A DNA stretch of 7,878 bases from a candidate division WWE3 bacterium (GTDB taxonomy: Bacteria > Patescibacteriota > 4484-211 > JAGQKX01), in NCBI GenBank assembly GCA_020429905.1, contig JAGQKX010000034.1:1-7878 (forward strand), in the 5' to 3' direction. Numbering within the stretch: position 1 is the stretch's first letter; the number at the start of each line of letters is the position of its first letter. Below are positions 1-7,191 of this stretch, piece after piece. The notes under the pieces were generated by a model that was not told where the DNA came from, did no database searches, and worked only from the letters and a program-made list of their open reading frames with translations. A program made the translations under genes and the position numbers.

Positions 1-442
1 CAACAATAATCTCGCTTGGAAGTTTGTTTGGTAGGGCCGTTACCTCTAATGTGTCTAAGAGCTCTAAGAGGATGGCTTTTCCGGTTTTGAGAATGGCCGG
101 TTCACCTTCTAATTTGATTTCAGCCTCTACGGTAACTTCTTTGGTTAAGTCGACTTGGCGAAAATCTACATGTAAAACATCATAAGACACGGGGTCTTTC
201 TGAACTTCGCTGATCAGAACTGGACGAGTGTCTTTTTCACCTTCAATCGTAATGGTAACTATTTCAGATTCACCGACTTGAGATACCAATTTGATCAAAT
301 TTGGCGTTTCAACTTGAATTGCAACGGATTCAATACCGGAACCATGAATATTGGCAGGGACAAATCCACTACGTCTAAGTTGCTTAACTTTGTCTCCAAA
401 AAGTGACCTTGATTGTACTGCTAGATCTGTAAATTCGCTCAT
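1..442 (-). CDS. rplY: 50S ribosomal protein bL25 (CTC family), 5' part only
   Basis: A minus-strand frame begins with ATG at 442-440 and stays open for 147 codons to the window edge, so the C-terminus is missing. The N-terminus (MSEFTDLAVQSRSLFGDK, then VKQLRRSGFVPANIHGSG) has the typical bL25 layout: a short strand, an Arg-rich segment ending in LRRxGxVPA, and a His/Tyr-Gly turn. Further in, SEVQKDPVSYDVLHVDFRQV matches the conserved L25 'D.....HvDF..v' segment that precedes the C-terminal TL5/CTC domain. That domain begins around residue 95 (VEIKLEGEPAILKTG). The protein binds 5S rRNA in the large ribosomal subunit. The ATG was chosen because homology starts within a few residues of it. 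No Shine-Dalgarno is visible: the preceding minus-strand bases are TTTTTTACTATTAT. The gene diverges from the methyltransferase across 54 bp. Family assignment is secure from these motifs. Confidence 0.93.
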   Translation of the reverse strand, partial: MSEFTDLAVQSRSLFGDKVKQLRRSGFVPANIHGSGIESVAIQVETPNLIKLVSQVGESEIVTITIEGEKDTRPVLISEVQKDPVSYDVLHVDFRQVDLTKEVTVEAEIKLEGEPAILKTGKAILLELLDTLEVTALPNKLPSEIIV

Positions 443-460
443 ATAATAGTAAAAAACCGA

Positions 461-490
461 TTGTCTATTTCAGAGTAGTCATGATACCAT
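461..490 (+). promoter_or_regulatory. Possible promoter of the methyltransferase gene
   Basis: In the 54-bp divergent spacer, TTGTCT (461-466, 4/6 match to TTGACA) and TACCAT (485-490, 4/6 match to TATAAT) are 18 bp apart. A start site about 7 bp after the -10 would fall at or next to the ATG at 497, which fits a leaderless transcript and the missing Shine-Dalgarno. Both hexamers are imperfect, so this is a weak prediction. The opposite-strand promoter for rplY must share this spacer, but I could not place it with acceptable spacing. Confidence 0.3.
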
Positions 491-496
491 TAGCAG

Positions 497-1249
497 ATGT
501 CATCACAACCTAAAGCAGATATCTCTGATTACGACCAATCGGGTTACGATTATAGGAGATATTGGGATAATCGTCAATATGACAACCTAGCTGAGAAAAA
601 AATTCTCAAAAAACTTCTCCCCAAGTTCAGCGAGCAATTAATCGATATCGGCGGCGGATATGGAAGACTTATCGATGTTTATCTTGATAGGGCAAAGCAT
701 ATTACAATTTTCGATTATTCACAGCAATTACTGAGGACCGCCCAATCTGTCATCGAAACCAACAACTATCATCACATAGAAACTCAACAAGGTGACATCT
801 ATAGCATGCCATTTCACGACAAGGTGTTTGATACTGCACTATTAATTCGGGTTATTCATCATCTAGAGCGGCCAAGCCTAGCTTTGAACGAAATTAGTCG
901 CATCATTAGACCGGGAGGAACGATTATCTTGCAAGTCGGGAACAAGAAACATCTTAAAAATGTCATTAAAGCTAAAATTACCCGCAATAAGGAGCTTGTC
1001 AACACAAAACCAGTCAATATTAGTAGAGAGGGTATTTTTTATCAATTTCACCCCTCGTATATCGAAGAAAAGTTAAAAGAAAACGGCTTCAAACTTGTTT
1101 CAACCCATTCTGTCTCCAATATTCGTATCCCCTTGATATATCGGATCATTCCCGCTCCGCTACTGGTAGCGTTTGATCAACTTATCACTCCATTATTTAA
1201 CCGATTCGACTGGGGACCGTCACTGTTTATTGTTGCTCAGAAACAGTAA
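497..1249 (+). CDS. Class I SAM-dependent methyltransferase (Methyltransf_11/UbiE-like), substrate unknown
   Basis: The 250-residue protein has the seven-strand Rossmann methyltransferase signature. Motif I is LIDIGGGYGR at residues 48-57, which binds S-adenosylmethionine. D73 ends strand 2 (ITIFDYS) and should contact the SAM ribose. GDIYSMPF at 99-106 carries the acidic residue near adenine. RVIHHL (118-123) and RIIRPGGTIIL (135-145) are the usual post-motif segments. Residues 1-40 (Tyr/Asp-rich) and 170-250 vary and should define the substrate. The closest pattern is the UbiE/MenG-like Methyltransf_11 group, but nothing here identifies a quinone, lipid or sugar substrate. The start is the only Met before motif I, with no Shine-Dalgarno upstream. 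This is the only plus-strand gene in the window. Its last 23 bp overlap the 3' end of the convergent SDR-DUF4012 gene. A role in modifying a surface glycan or lipid is suggested only by the neighbourhood. Confidence 0.85.
   Translation: MSSQPKADISDYDQSGYDYRRYWDNRQYDNLAEKKILKKLLPKFSEQLIDIGGGYGRLIDVYLDRAKHITIFDYSQQLLRTAQSVIETNNYHHIETQQGDIYSMPFHDKVFDTALLIRVIHHLERPSLALNEISRIIRPGGTIILQVGNKKHLKNVIKAKITRNKELVNTKPVNISREGIFYQFHPSYIEEKLKENGFKLVSTHSVSNIRIPLIYRIIPAPLLVAFDQLITPLFNRFDWGPSLFIVAQKQ
1222..1247. repeat. 7-bp inverted repeat at the convergent gene junction
   Basis: ACTGTTT (1222-1228) and AAACAGT (1241-1247) form a perfect 7-bp inverted repeat with a 12-base loop. It lies almost exactly over the 23 bp shared by the two convergent coding ends. 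Neither strand has a U-tract after the stem, and the stem has only two G-C pairs, so this is not a classical intrinsic terminator. It could be a weak bidirectional 3'-end structure, or chance. Confidence 0.3.
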
Positions 1250-4200
1250 CAAAGAAGGTTTCGAAATTATTGATATCCTTTTCCCACACTAACTGATCAT
1301 CATCAATTTTCGCTGATGGACTGGCGTTGGCATATTTCAAATATAACGGAAGCCCCATGCGAAGTGTAAACATTTCGGTTGATAACCCAACTTGACCATC
1401 GACATAGAGGGTATACGGTGAATTAGCAGAGAGCGTAATCGAATCTGGTAAGGCGTATGAGAGCGTGATCTCCTGGCTATTATTTACGGGTACTTCAACC
1501 AAACCGGCAAAAACCGTCTTCCCAAATTCTGTATATGTTTCGGATTCACCCGAAAAGCCTGTCGCTTCAGCCAAAACAGCACCCTCAGGCACATACACTC
1601 TAAGGTAATCACGATAGAGTCCATTTGGCCAAGATTCTGTCTCTCCTGAATGGTTAAAAAAGATTGTTAGTTTTGCGCGCAGTTTTCCATTCCTGTCGAC
1701 AAAAATCGAATAATCTTCCGTTCGTGTAACCCAGTAATTAGCTTTATTACCGCCAACATTGGATGAGATAACCGAAAGATAATCTCCCGAAGTTTGGGGT
1801 ATGGCCCCTGCGATTGCAGTATTTTCAATAACGTCCTGCCATTCTGAGACCGTAGCATATGCTTGAATATCCCCGCCTAATACATTAGAAATAAACGACG
1901 AAGCAACGGAAGCCAATTTATCTTCTGGCAACGGGAAAAGTGACAACCAAATTTGCTGAGCAACCTCCGTAAGGAAATCTTTTTTACCACGAGAACCCGG
2001 CTCGAAATTAACTTCGCTGGCAATTTCTGCTTTCTCGAATAGGCTTGATGGTTCTACTGGCTCATTTGTCCCTGGTAACGTGATTGATCCCACAACTGAA
2101 AGCAAATCTTCCACTACCTTAAGATCTATCCCAATTATCCATTGTGGGTTAATACCAGTAGCTTCTTTATACAAACGAGCGAATTGAGACCCTGTCTGAG
2201 GAAAATGTGGCCACCAATTACTATCTCGAAGGCCAAGACCTTCCGTTTTAAAATATGTTTTCACCGGGTCTGGAGCTGGACTGAGTGTCTTGAGAATATC
2301 TTGATCCAATTGACCATCAGGGTTGTAAATATCATCAATGAGGAGCTTAGAAACGACGCCGTTCTCTAAAGTAACCAACGCATAACTGCCAATAAACCCA
2401 CCCCCGGCACGGATTTCGTGATTATTTTGGAGCAAGATAACGGCATTTTGTGGTCCTTGATACCCGAGCCATTGAGGCAGATAGTTCCACGATTCGCTGT
2501 CTAGCTTTGTAAAGGCTTCAGCTTTCTGAAGTAAAACAAATGAATCATTAACTCCGTTACGTACAAGCCTAAAAAGAGGCTTGTTTAACGTCTGTGCATA
2601 AATCTGATTGCTGAGTTCGATGTTCTGACGAAAGAATCTCCAGGACAATTCTGATTTAGCTAATCGTTCGGGAGAACGTTCTTGTGAATATTCAATCGCA
2701 TCTTCACCTCGTACAAGCGGCCCCCACCAGGGCTGTGTATCATTAACAAAATTCACCCCCCAATACGACGCCTTGATTGCCGTATTTCCAGCCTCAATAA
2801 CCTGCGAAACAGTATCATATGAATCGTGTTGACGCAGAATTGTCCAAAACCAACCCGTTTTCCCCCAATAGGTATGCACATTCTCTAAACTACTTGTGGC
2901 AGCATCTAATTGTTGACTTGCACTTTGGAAATGTGCACTTTCGAGTGCCGATTGCGCTCGAGAGACATGATATTTAGTTAATAACGCGTTGCCCAGTATT
3001 CCTACAACGGGAAGCCCAATAAACCACGACCCAACGGCTAACAAGACGATCAAAATGATTAATTTGATTCGATTAGTCTTATGCTTTTTCGTCGAAACGC
3101 CTTTGATAGGAAAATGAGGAGTTCGATTTTTTAAAGACAGCCATCGTGACGGAGATTTTAGCTGCGGTGTATCGTGAGGTTCTTCAAGAGCAGGAGCTTC
3201 TAGTTTTTCGGTACTATCTTCGATAATGTCTTGAACCAGTTCTTCTTCGACCTGTGGCTGCGGCTCTGACTCCGCTTCAGGTATTTCTACCGGTTCAACT
3301 TTTTTTTTAGGAGATTCTTTGTTGTTCTGAGATTCTTCTTCAACCTGAAGCGCTTTTACCGGTAGAGGTTTCTCTTGCTTAAGATACTCAGCATGTTCAC
3401 TAAAAAATTCGAACGTGCGTTTTATCCCATCCCGCAAAGAAACTTTACTCTCCCAATAAAGCTCGTTACGACTCCTCGAAAGATCAATGTCTGGTAGTTC
3501 AAAAAGCGGCTGCTCAACCCGCGGTAAGAATTCTATAGACACCTGCTCTGGAGAAAGCTCTTTAATAGTCAGAACAACGCTGATCACGGAAATTTGCTCG
3601 TCATTAACCAAATAAAAAATCCCGTCTCGTAAACTAATATCATCACGCACCGCTAATTTATTAAGCCCAAAGACCACGTCCGAGTAATAGGTGGCATAAA
3701 GCATTCGAGACCCGATTTCTTCTAGAGCAAGCGATTCTCCTTTTAAACCCGCAGTGATAAGCCGTGAGAGCAAGGACGGGGTATTCAGATTCATTCGGGG
3801 ACCATATGTTTCTGACAAACGTGCGATTCTAATATCCATGCCATAAATAGTGGCGTATTCCTGACAAAGGGCTTCCGCATAGCGTTTTGCCTCTGCATAA
3901 CTCAGAATACTTGAAACTTCTGAATCTTCAAAATAATGAGAAACACTTGTCCGAGAGGCCAAACCACGATATAGATCTATGGTTGAAGTCAGCACAAAAC
4001 GGGATTTTGTACGCAAAGCGAGGTCGAGTAAGTTTTTTACTCCAAACGAATTAGAAAGCAGTTCATTTAACTCCATTCTTGTCCCAGGCATTGTCACTTC
4101 TGTATTGGCCGTATGAATGATGGCTACCCACTCTTCGTCAAATAATGCGTCCGGGATTTTTTGATTAATATTCGTTTCGATGAAATCAAATAGAGAATTT

Positions 4201-4346
4201 CCTTTAAGGTGTTTAATGTTCTCTTTGTTGCCAGTAGTCCAGTCGTCAATACCAACAACTTTAAGCCCGCTTGCAATAAGCGAGTCTGCGAGGTGTGAAC
4301 CTAAAAATCCAGCGACGCCGGCAATAAGGACTTTTTTATTTGTCAT
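1227..4346 (-). CDS. Fusion protein: NAD-dependent epimerase/dehydratase (extended SDR) + transmembrane anchor + DUF4012
   Basis: One unbroken frame encodes 1039 residues. Residues 1-315 are an extended SDR: GVAGFLG (10-16) is the GxxGxxG cofactor loop and D34/D35 end strand 2. T122, Y150 and K154 (YAEAK) form a complete catalytic set, followed by TYGPRM (180-185). The pattern resembles UDP-glucuronate decarboxylase/UDP-sugar epimerases, but the substrate is unknown. Residues 323-397 are a Glu/Pro/Lys-rich, probably disordered linker. A basic stretch (KKHKTNRIK, 420-428) precedes one membrane segment (about 429-452), so the SDR should be cytoplasmic and the C-terminus outside. Residues 455-620 look helical. 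The DUF4012 core is about 632-745, with NNHEIRAGGGFIGSY (641-655), DDIYNPDGQLD (671-681) and DSNWWPHFP (708-716). Residues 870-1035 look beta-rich. DUF4012 has no established activity that I know of. The start ATG follows the Wzz-like gene by 24 nt with no close Shine-Dalgarno. The gene is last in the cluster. Confidence 0.88.
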   Translation of the reverse strand: MTNKKVLIAGVAGFLGSHLADSLIASGLKVVGIDDWTTGNKENIKHLKGNSLFDFIETNINQKIPDALFDEEWVAIIHTANTEVTMPGTRMELNELLSNSFGVKNLLDLALRTKSRFVLTSTIDLYRGLASRTSVSHYFEDSEVSSILSYAEAKRYAEALCQEYATIYGMDIRIARLSETYGPRMNLNTPSLLSRLITAGLKGESLALEEIGSRMLYATYYSDVVFGLNKLAVRDDISLRDGIFYLVNDEQISVISVVLTIKELSPEQVSIEFLPRVEQPLFELPDIDLSRSRNELYWESKVSLRDGIKRTFEFFSEHAEYLKQEKPLPVKALQVEEESQNNKESPKKKVEPVEIPEAESEPQPQVEEELVQDIIEDSTEKLEAPALEEPHDTPQLKSPSRWLSLKNRTPHFPIKGVSTKKHKTNRIKLIILIVLLAVGSWFIGLPVVGILGNALLTKYHVSRAQSALESAHFQSASQQLDAATSSLENVHTYWGKTGWFWTILRQHDSYDTVSQVIEAGNTAIKASYWGVNFVNDTQPWWGPLVRGEDAIEYSQERSPERLAKSELSWRFFRQNIELSNQIYAQTLNKPLFRLVRNGVNDSFVLLQKAEAFTKLDSESWNYLPQWLGYQGPQNAVILLQNNHEIRAGGGFIGSYALVTLENGVVSKLLIDDIYNPDGQLDQDILKTLSPAPDPVKTYFKTEGLGLRDSNWWPHFPQTGSQFARLYKEATGINPQWIIGIDLKVVEDLLSVVGSITLPGTNEPVEPSSLFEKAEIASEVNFEPGSRGKKDFLTEVAQQIWLSLFPLPEDKLASVASSFISNVLGGDIQAYATVSEWQDVIENTAIAGAIPQTSGDYLSVISSNVGGNKANYWVTRTEDYSIFVDRNGKLRAKLTIFFNHSGETESWPNGLYRDYLRVYVPEGAVLAEATGFSGESETYTEFGKTVFAGLVEVPVNNSQEITLSYALPDSITLSANSPYTLYVDGQVGLSTEMFTLRMGLPLYLKYANASPSAKIDDDQLVWEKDINNFETFFVTVSEQQ
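3300..3308 (-). other. A9 homopolymer in the inter-domain linker (possible slippage site)
   Basis: On the coding (minus) strand nine consecutive A residues encode Lys347-349 (CCT AAA AAA AAA GTT) between the SDR domain and the membrane anchor. Adding one A gives AGT TGA, a stop after 350 residues. Losing one A gives AAG TTG AAC CGG TAG, a stop after 352 residues. Either slip would therefore yield a soluble SDR with a short linker tail. The tract and its consequences are read directly; that slippage occurs is inference. Confidence 0.4.
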
Positions 4347-4364
4347 GGGCAGTTAGCTACTTTC

Positions 4365-4378
4365 TGCACCTTAGTGCA
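4365..4378 (-). repeat. Small hairpin over the stop codon of the Wzz-like gene
   Basis: On the minus strand TGCAC-TAAG-GTGCA forms a 5-bp stem with a 4-base loop, and the loop begins with the TAA stop codon of the upstream gene. It fills much of the short gap before the SDR-DUF4012 start. There is no U-tract, so termination is unlikely. A role in translation between the two genes is possible but unproven, and a stem this short can arise by chance. Confidence 0.2.
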
Positions 4379-4988
4379 ATAAATAATCTTTTAACACAAC
4401 GATACTTGTCGAAATAAATAGACCAATTAGAAACCCTATCAGGGTATTGAGCCACAATAACGGCTGAATCAAGTTTACCAGTGGATCAGGATTAACCACA
4501 TCAATCTGCATATCAAGCCCGGAATTTTGCTGATCGTTTAGGCCAACTACGCGCGACTGTACTGCCTCAACCAGGGATTTTACTAAAAGCGTTGACTCAT
4601 CACGGGACACATCTTTGACTTCAATATCGATAAGCCGCGGAGCTGCTTTGGTGACGGTGATTTTCCGACCAAACGCCTTAACATCCGATGCTTCTGCTGA
4701 TTCACCAGCTTTTTCAAGCGCACTGGAGAGAATGGCCGGACTTTCGAACAACCCAACAACCGTATCCGTGTACGATTCAGCTGCTTGCTGTACATAAAAT
4801 CCATCGTAGGTATAGTCTCCTAGTTTCGTTTGCTCAGGAATTTTTTGCACATATACCGAGAGCATCGAAACATACGAATCCGAAATTCGCATCGAAAAAA
4901 GCATCACTGCGGCAGCAATAACGATTCCCGATACACTAATCGAAAATACGTTTTTGCGCAATAATTGTAAAAAGGTTTTTAATTCCAT
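4371..4988 (-). CDS. Short Wzz/YveK-like polysaccharide co-polymerase (chain-length determinant family)
   Basis: The 205-residue protein has the polysaccharide co-polymerase layout: a short cytoplasmic N-terminus (MELKTFLQLLRKN), a first membrane segment at about 14-33, an exported middle domain, and a second membrane segment at about 176-199. The segment before the second helix has the Pro-rich family pattern NPDPLVNLIQP (166-176), followed by Asn181 and Gly-rich membrane residues. Wzz proteins control the length of Wzy-made polymers, usually as membrane oligomers. This one is shorter than typical Wzz (300 residues or more), without room for the long coiled coil, and is nearer in size to YveK/CapA-type proteins. 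No Walker-motif tyrosine kinase is fused to it or encoded next to it. The start follows the RNase H stop by 4 nt, and an in-frame TGA lies just upstream. The Wzy-type gene two positions upstream supports a glycan-assembly role. Confidence 0.75.
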   Translation of the reverse strand: MELKTFLQLLRKNVFSISVSGIVIAAAVMLFSMRISDSYVSMLSVYVQKIPEQTKLGDYTYDGFYVQQAAESYTDTVVGLFESPAILSSALEKAGESAEASDVKAFGRKITVTKAAPRLIDIEVKDVSRDESTLLVKSLVEAVQSRVVGLNDQQNSGLDMQIDVVNPDPLVNLIQPLLWLNTLIGFLIGLFISTSIVVLKDYLLH

Positions 4989-4992
4989 ATAT

Positions 4993-5439
4993 CTATTTCA
5001 AGGCTAAAACTTCATCTAAAGCCTGATTTACCAAACTATCCGCCAATTTATTTTCTTTGCGCGGAACATGATTGAATTTTAGCATAGGAATTGACTTGCT
5101 TAAAGCCTGAATCTCCTTAAAATAACGCTGTAAATGCGGTTGCTTAACCTTGTATTCTCCCCCCAATTGTTTCACGACTAATTCTGAGTCAAGATAGAAC
5201 TGCACAGATTCTGGCTGGTAAACAGAAATTTTTTCTAAAGCGATGATAACCGCTCGATATTCAGCCTCATTATTTGTTAGAGATGAGCCGAGATATTGTT
5301 TGTGAGTCGAGAATGGCTTATCCCGCGAAGAATCATCATATATCGCGACGCCAATAGCCCCGTGACCCGGATTTCCTCGCGATCCACCATCGGTGTAAAC
5401 CACTAACGATTTATGCGACTCAGCATTGCTATTTTTCAT
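4993..5439 (-). CDS. Ribonuclease HI family protein
   Basis: The 148-residue protein is a complete RNase H-like domain that cleaves RNA in RNA-DNA hybrids. The DEDD metal-binding set is visible: D17 in YTDGGSRGNPG (15-25), E60 in TNNEAEYRA (55-63), D84 in FYLDSELVVKQ (81-91), and D134 in ENKLADSLVNQA (129-140). The late basic motif HVPRKEN (124-130) also fits. The pattern (GGSRGNPG, NNEAEY, longer strand before the last Asp) is that of the bacterial/plant-type 'RNase HI family' rather than E. coli RnhA, so no gene symbol is given. The ATG at 5439 overlaps the end of the Wzy-type gene by 11 nt (ATGAAAAATAG), which suggests translational coupling. A nucleic-acid enzyme within an envelope-glycan cluster is more likely a result of genome packing than of shared function. 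Confidence 0.92.
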   Translation of the reverse strand: MKNSNAESHKSLVVYTDGGSRGNPGHGAIGVAIYDDSSRDKPFSTHKQYLGSSLTNNEAEYRAVIIALEKISVYQPESVQFYLDSELVVKQLGGEYKVKQPHLQRYFKEIQALSKSIPMLKFNHVPRKENKLADSLVNQALDEVLALK

Positions 5440-6712
5440 CTGTTTCTGATTGTAACATCACCATACCCATAGCGATAATTAACCACCAAACCGCCTGGCC
5501 GATAGTAATGCTCCAAAAATAATGATCGAAAAGCCCAATAAACGATATTACAAGCATTATTTGTAACACCACATATTCTTTTAATATATAACGTTTTCGA
5601 TATATTAAGAACATCATTGTTACCCAAATAAACAAATACGCAAACACACCCACCAAGCCAATTTCCGACAAACTTAAAACCCACACATTATGCACCGGTT
5701 GGTATACTATCGGGGGCAGTTTTTCTAATTCAGAGACCAACGAGGCTACAAAATTTCCATATCCGATCCCCGTGATCGGCACTGCCTCTATCAAGGTGTT
5801 CGCCTGTCGAAGCAAATAGATACGCTCAGCTATAGACGGTGTGTGAAGCGAAAATAATTTTAATATATATGGAGCGCTCATCACACACACTACAAAGGCC
5901 AACACAACCCATCGTTTTTGAAAGAGCATCACTTCTCCCAAACGTTTGTCTCTTAATCTAGCAATAAAAATAAGCACAATAGAGAACAATAATCCCAGCC
6001 AAGCCGAGCGAGAAAAAGAAATGAGAATTAACAGCCACTGAGCGGCAACACAAAGAAGTGCCACCCTTCTAACCAATCTCGTGGTACTGTGTCGCCATAC
6101 GTACAGGCTGAAAAACAAAAAAATGGCACTGACTCCTCCCAAAACATTGGGGTGGGGAAACGTGGCATAGGGTCGTAAAAATGAATGTCCCCAAATAGAG
6201 ATCTTAGCGATTCCTAATGAAAGCGTAGAAAAATGCCAATTTCCGAGAATCCAGATGCCCAAAGAATATCCCCGAACAAACTCAAACACCGCAAGAACCC
6301 CGATGATTAAAAAGGGTACACACCACCATAGTAGCCAATTTTCCCATTTCCTATGATACGAATGAACCGTGTAGGAAAAAACAAAGGAAAAACTTACATA
6401 TAGAACCAGTAAAACCGTGCGATATACAGCTATCGATGGAACAATTGCGAACCAACTTGATGTCCCTGCCGTAATAATCAATATTAAAGACAGAATAACC
6501 AACCAGCGAAACGATTTTACCCAAATGACTATTTTATTACGTTCAGCAATAAGCCCGGTGATAACAAATGCCGCGATAACCAACTCCCGGACATACACAA
6601 AGCCAATGAGATAATCACTCGCATAATACTGATTAAATAAGGGAAATCTCGTTTGCCAAAAGAATACTAGTGGGAGAACAAAAAAAAGATTATGATAAAG
6701 GGTTTTTATCAC
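5429..6712 (-). CDS. O-antigen polymerase/ligase-family membrane protein (Wzy_C / WaaL-like)
   Basis: The 427-residue protein is very hydrophobic, with roughly ten or more membrane helices from residue 8 to 420. It carries signposts of the O-antigen ligase/polymerase superfamily: HPNVLGG (187-193), SFSRSAWLG (232-240), GIGYGNF (315-321) at the start of the large outward loop, and VHNVWVLSLSEIGLVG (340-355), with the family's conserved His (H341). These proteins polymerise lipid-linked repeat units or transfer a finished polymer or glycan to an acceptor; sequence alone does not separate the two. The start is GTG at 6712. It is the first possible start, because an in-frame TAA precedes it directly, and it overlaps the jag stop as GTGA, which implies translational coupling. 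There is no Shine-Dalgarno. The Wzz-like gene downstream favours a polymerase role, while the absence of glycosyltransferases leaves a ligase role open. Confidence 0.82.
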   Translation of the reverse strand: MIKTLYHNLFFVLPLVFFWQTRFPLFNQYYASDYLIGFVYVRELVIAAFVITGLIAERNKIVIWVKSFRWLVILSLILIITAGTSSWFAIVPSIAVYRTVLLVLYVSFSFVFSYTVHSYHRKWENWLLWWCVPFLIIGVLAVFEFVRGYSLGIWILGNWHFSTLSLGIAKISIWGHSFLRPYATFPHPNVLGGVSAIFLFFSLYVWRHSTTRLVRRVALLCVAAQWLLILISFSRSAWLGLLFSIVLIFIARLRDKRLGEVMLFQKRWVVLAFVVCVMSAPYILKLFSLHTPSIAERIYLLRQANTLIEAVPITGIGYGNFVASLVSELEKLPPIVYQPVHNVWVLSLSEIGLVGVFAYLFIWVTMMFLIYRKRYILKEYVVLQIMLVISFIGLFDHYFWSITIGQAVWWLIIAMGMVMLQSETDEK

Positions 6713-7191
6713 TTAGGAGAGATGACTATTTTACGGTCGCGACCCTGCCCAGAAGATTCACTAATTACCTGATCATTGTCCGCGAGGGCCATATGGATAA
6801 TTCGACGATCGATAGCAGGCATCGGATTAAGGGCAATCGGTTCTTTCAGATACATGACTTTTTCAGCCATACGATTGGCCAGAGAGATTAATTGTTCATC
6901 TCGACGATGGCGATACCCATCTACATCAACAATTAACTGAACCCATTCTTCGCGATCTTGGTTAATCATCAGACTCAAGACAAGTTGCAACGCACGTAAC
7001 GTCTCACCGTGATAACCGATAAGAATCCCGTGAGTATCTGAATCTTCATCTGAATCAGTCTCGGCACTATTAATCGTTACCTGAACTACAGCCGATTCAT
7101 CGACTTCAACGGTAACCTCACCCGTTACACCCAGATGTTGTAAAAGTTGTTCTGTTAAGTTTTTGATGTCTGTAATTGTTTGCGGATCCAT
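6709..7191 (-). CDS. jag: KhpB/Jag-type RNA-binding protein (KH and R3H domains)
   Basis: The 160-residue protein has a KH domain with the GxxG loop GYHG (59-62) in HGILIGYHGETLRALQ (54-69). An R3H domain follows, with NPMPAIDRRIIHMAL (122-136) providing the R129-xxx-H133 signature. Both domains bind single-stranded RNA. In Firmicutes the family (KhpB, also called Jag or EloR) works with KhpA and affects cell elongation and division; whether that holds here is unknown. The N-terminal Jag_N domain found in many homologues is absent, so this is the short form. Residues 43-53 are an acidic insert just before the KH loop. The gene starts inside yidC (37-nt overlap) and ends in a GTGA overlap with the Wzy-type gene. 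No later ATG lies before the KH loop, so the overlap is probably real. The pairing with yidC is common in bacteria. Confidence 0.9.
   Translation of the reverse strand: MDPQTITDIKNLTEQLLQHLGVTGEVTVEVDESAVVQVTINSAETDSDEDSDTHGILIGYHGETLRALQLVLSLMINQDREEWVQLIVDVDGYRHRRDEQLISLANRMAEKVMYLKEPIALNPMPAIDRRIIHMALADNDQVISESSGQGRDRKIVISPK

Noticed and set aside
2142..2369. Plus-strand 75-codon open frame
   Set aside because: It lies wholly inside the SDR-DUF4012 gene, opposite the conserved DUF4012 core, and its translation shows no recognisable motif.
2925..2950. Two copies of GCACTTT about 12 bp apart
   Set aside because: They fall in the Ala/Ser/Gln-rich helical region of the fusion protein, do not repeat further, and are explained by similar codons.
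4583..4921. Three short open frames (one minus, two plus) over the Wzz-like gene
   Set aside because: All are alternative readings of the exported part of the Wzz-like gene, whose own frame has the better membrane layout and family motif.
5436..5684. Minus-strand 82-codon frame inside the Wzy-type gene
   Set aside because: It overlaps, in another frame, the region encoding the conserved His-Asn motif and the last helices. Its Val/Gly/Cys-rich product looks like an out-of-frame reading of membrane-helix codons.
6709..6725. AGGAGAG on the plus strand near the start of the Wzy-type gene
   Set aside because: It looks like a Shine-Dalgarno but is on the opposite strand to both genes that meet here, and no plus-strand gene with support follows it.
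6670..6891. Plus-strand 73-codon frame across the Wzy/jag border
   Set aside because: It is antisense to the R3H domain and the Wzy-type N-terminus, with no start signal and no family pattern.
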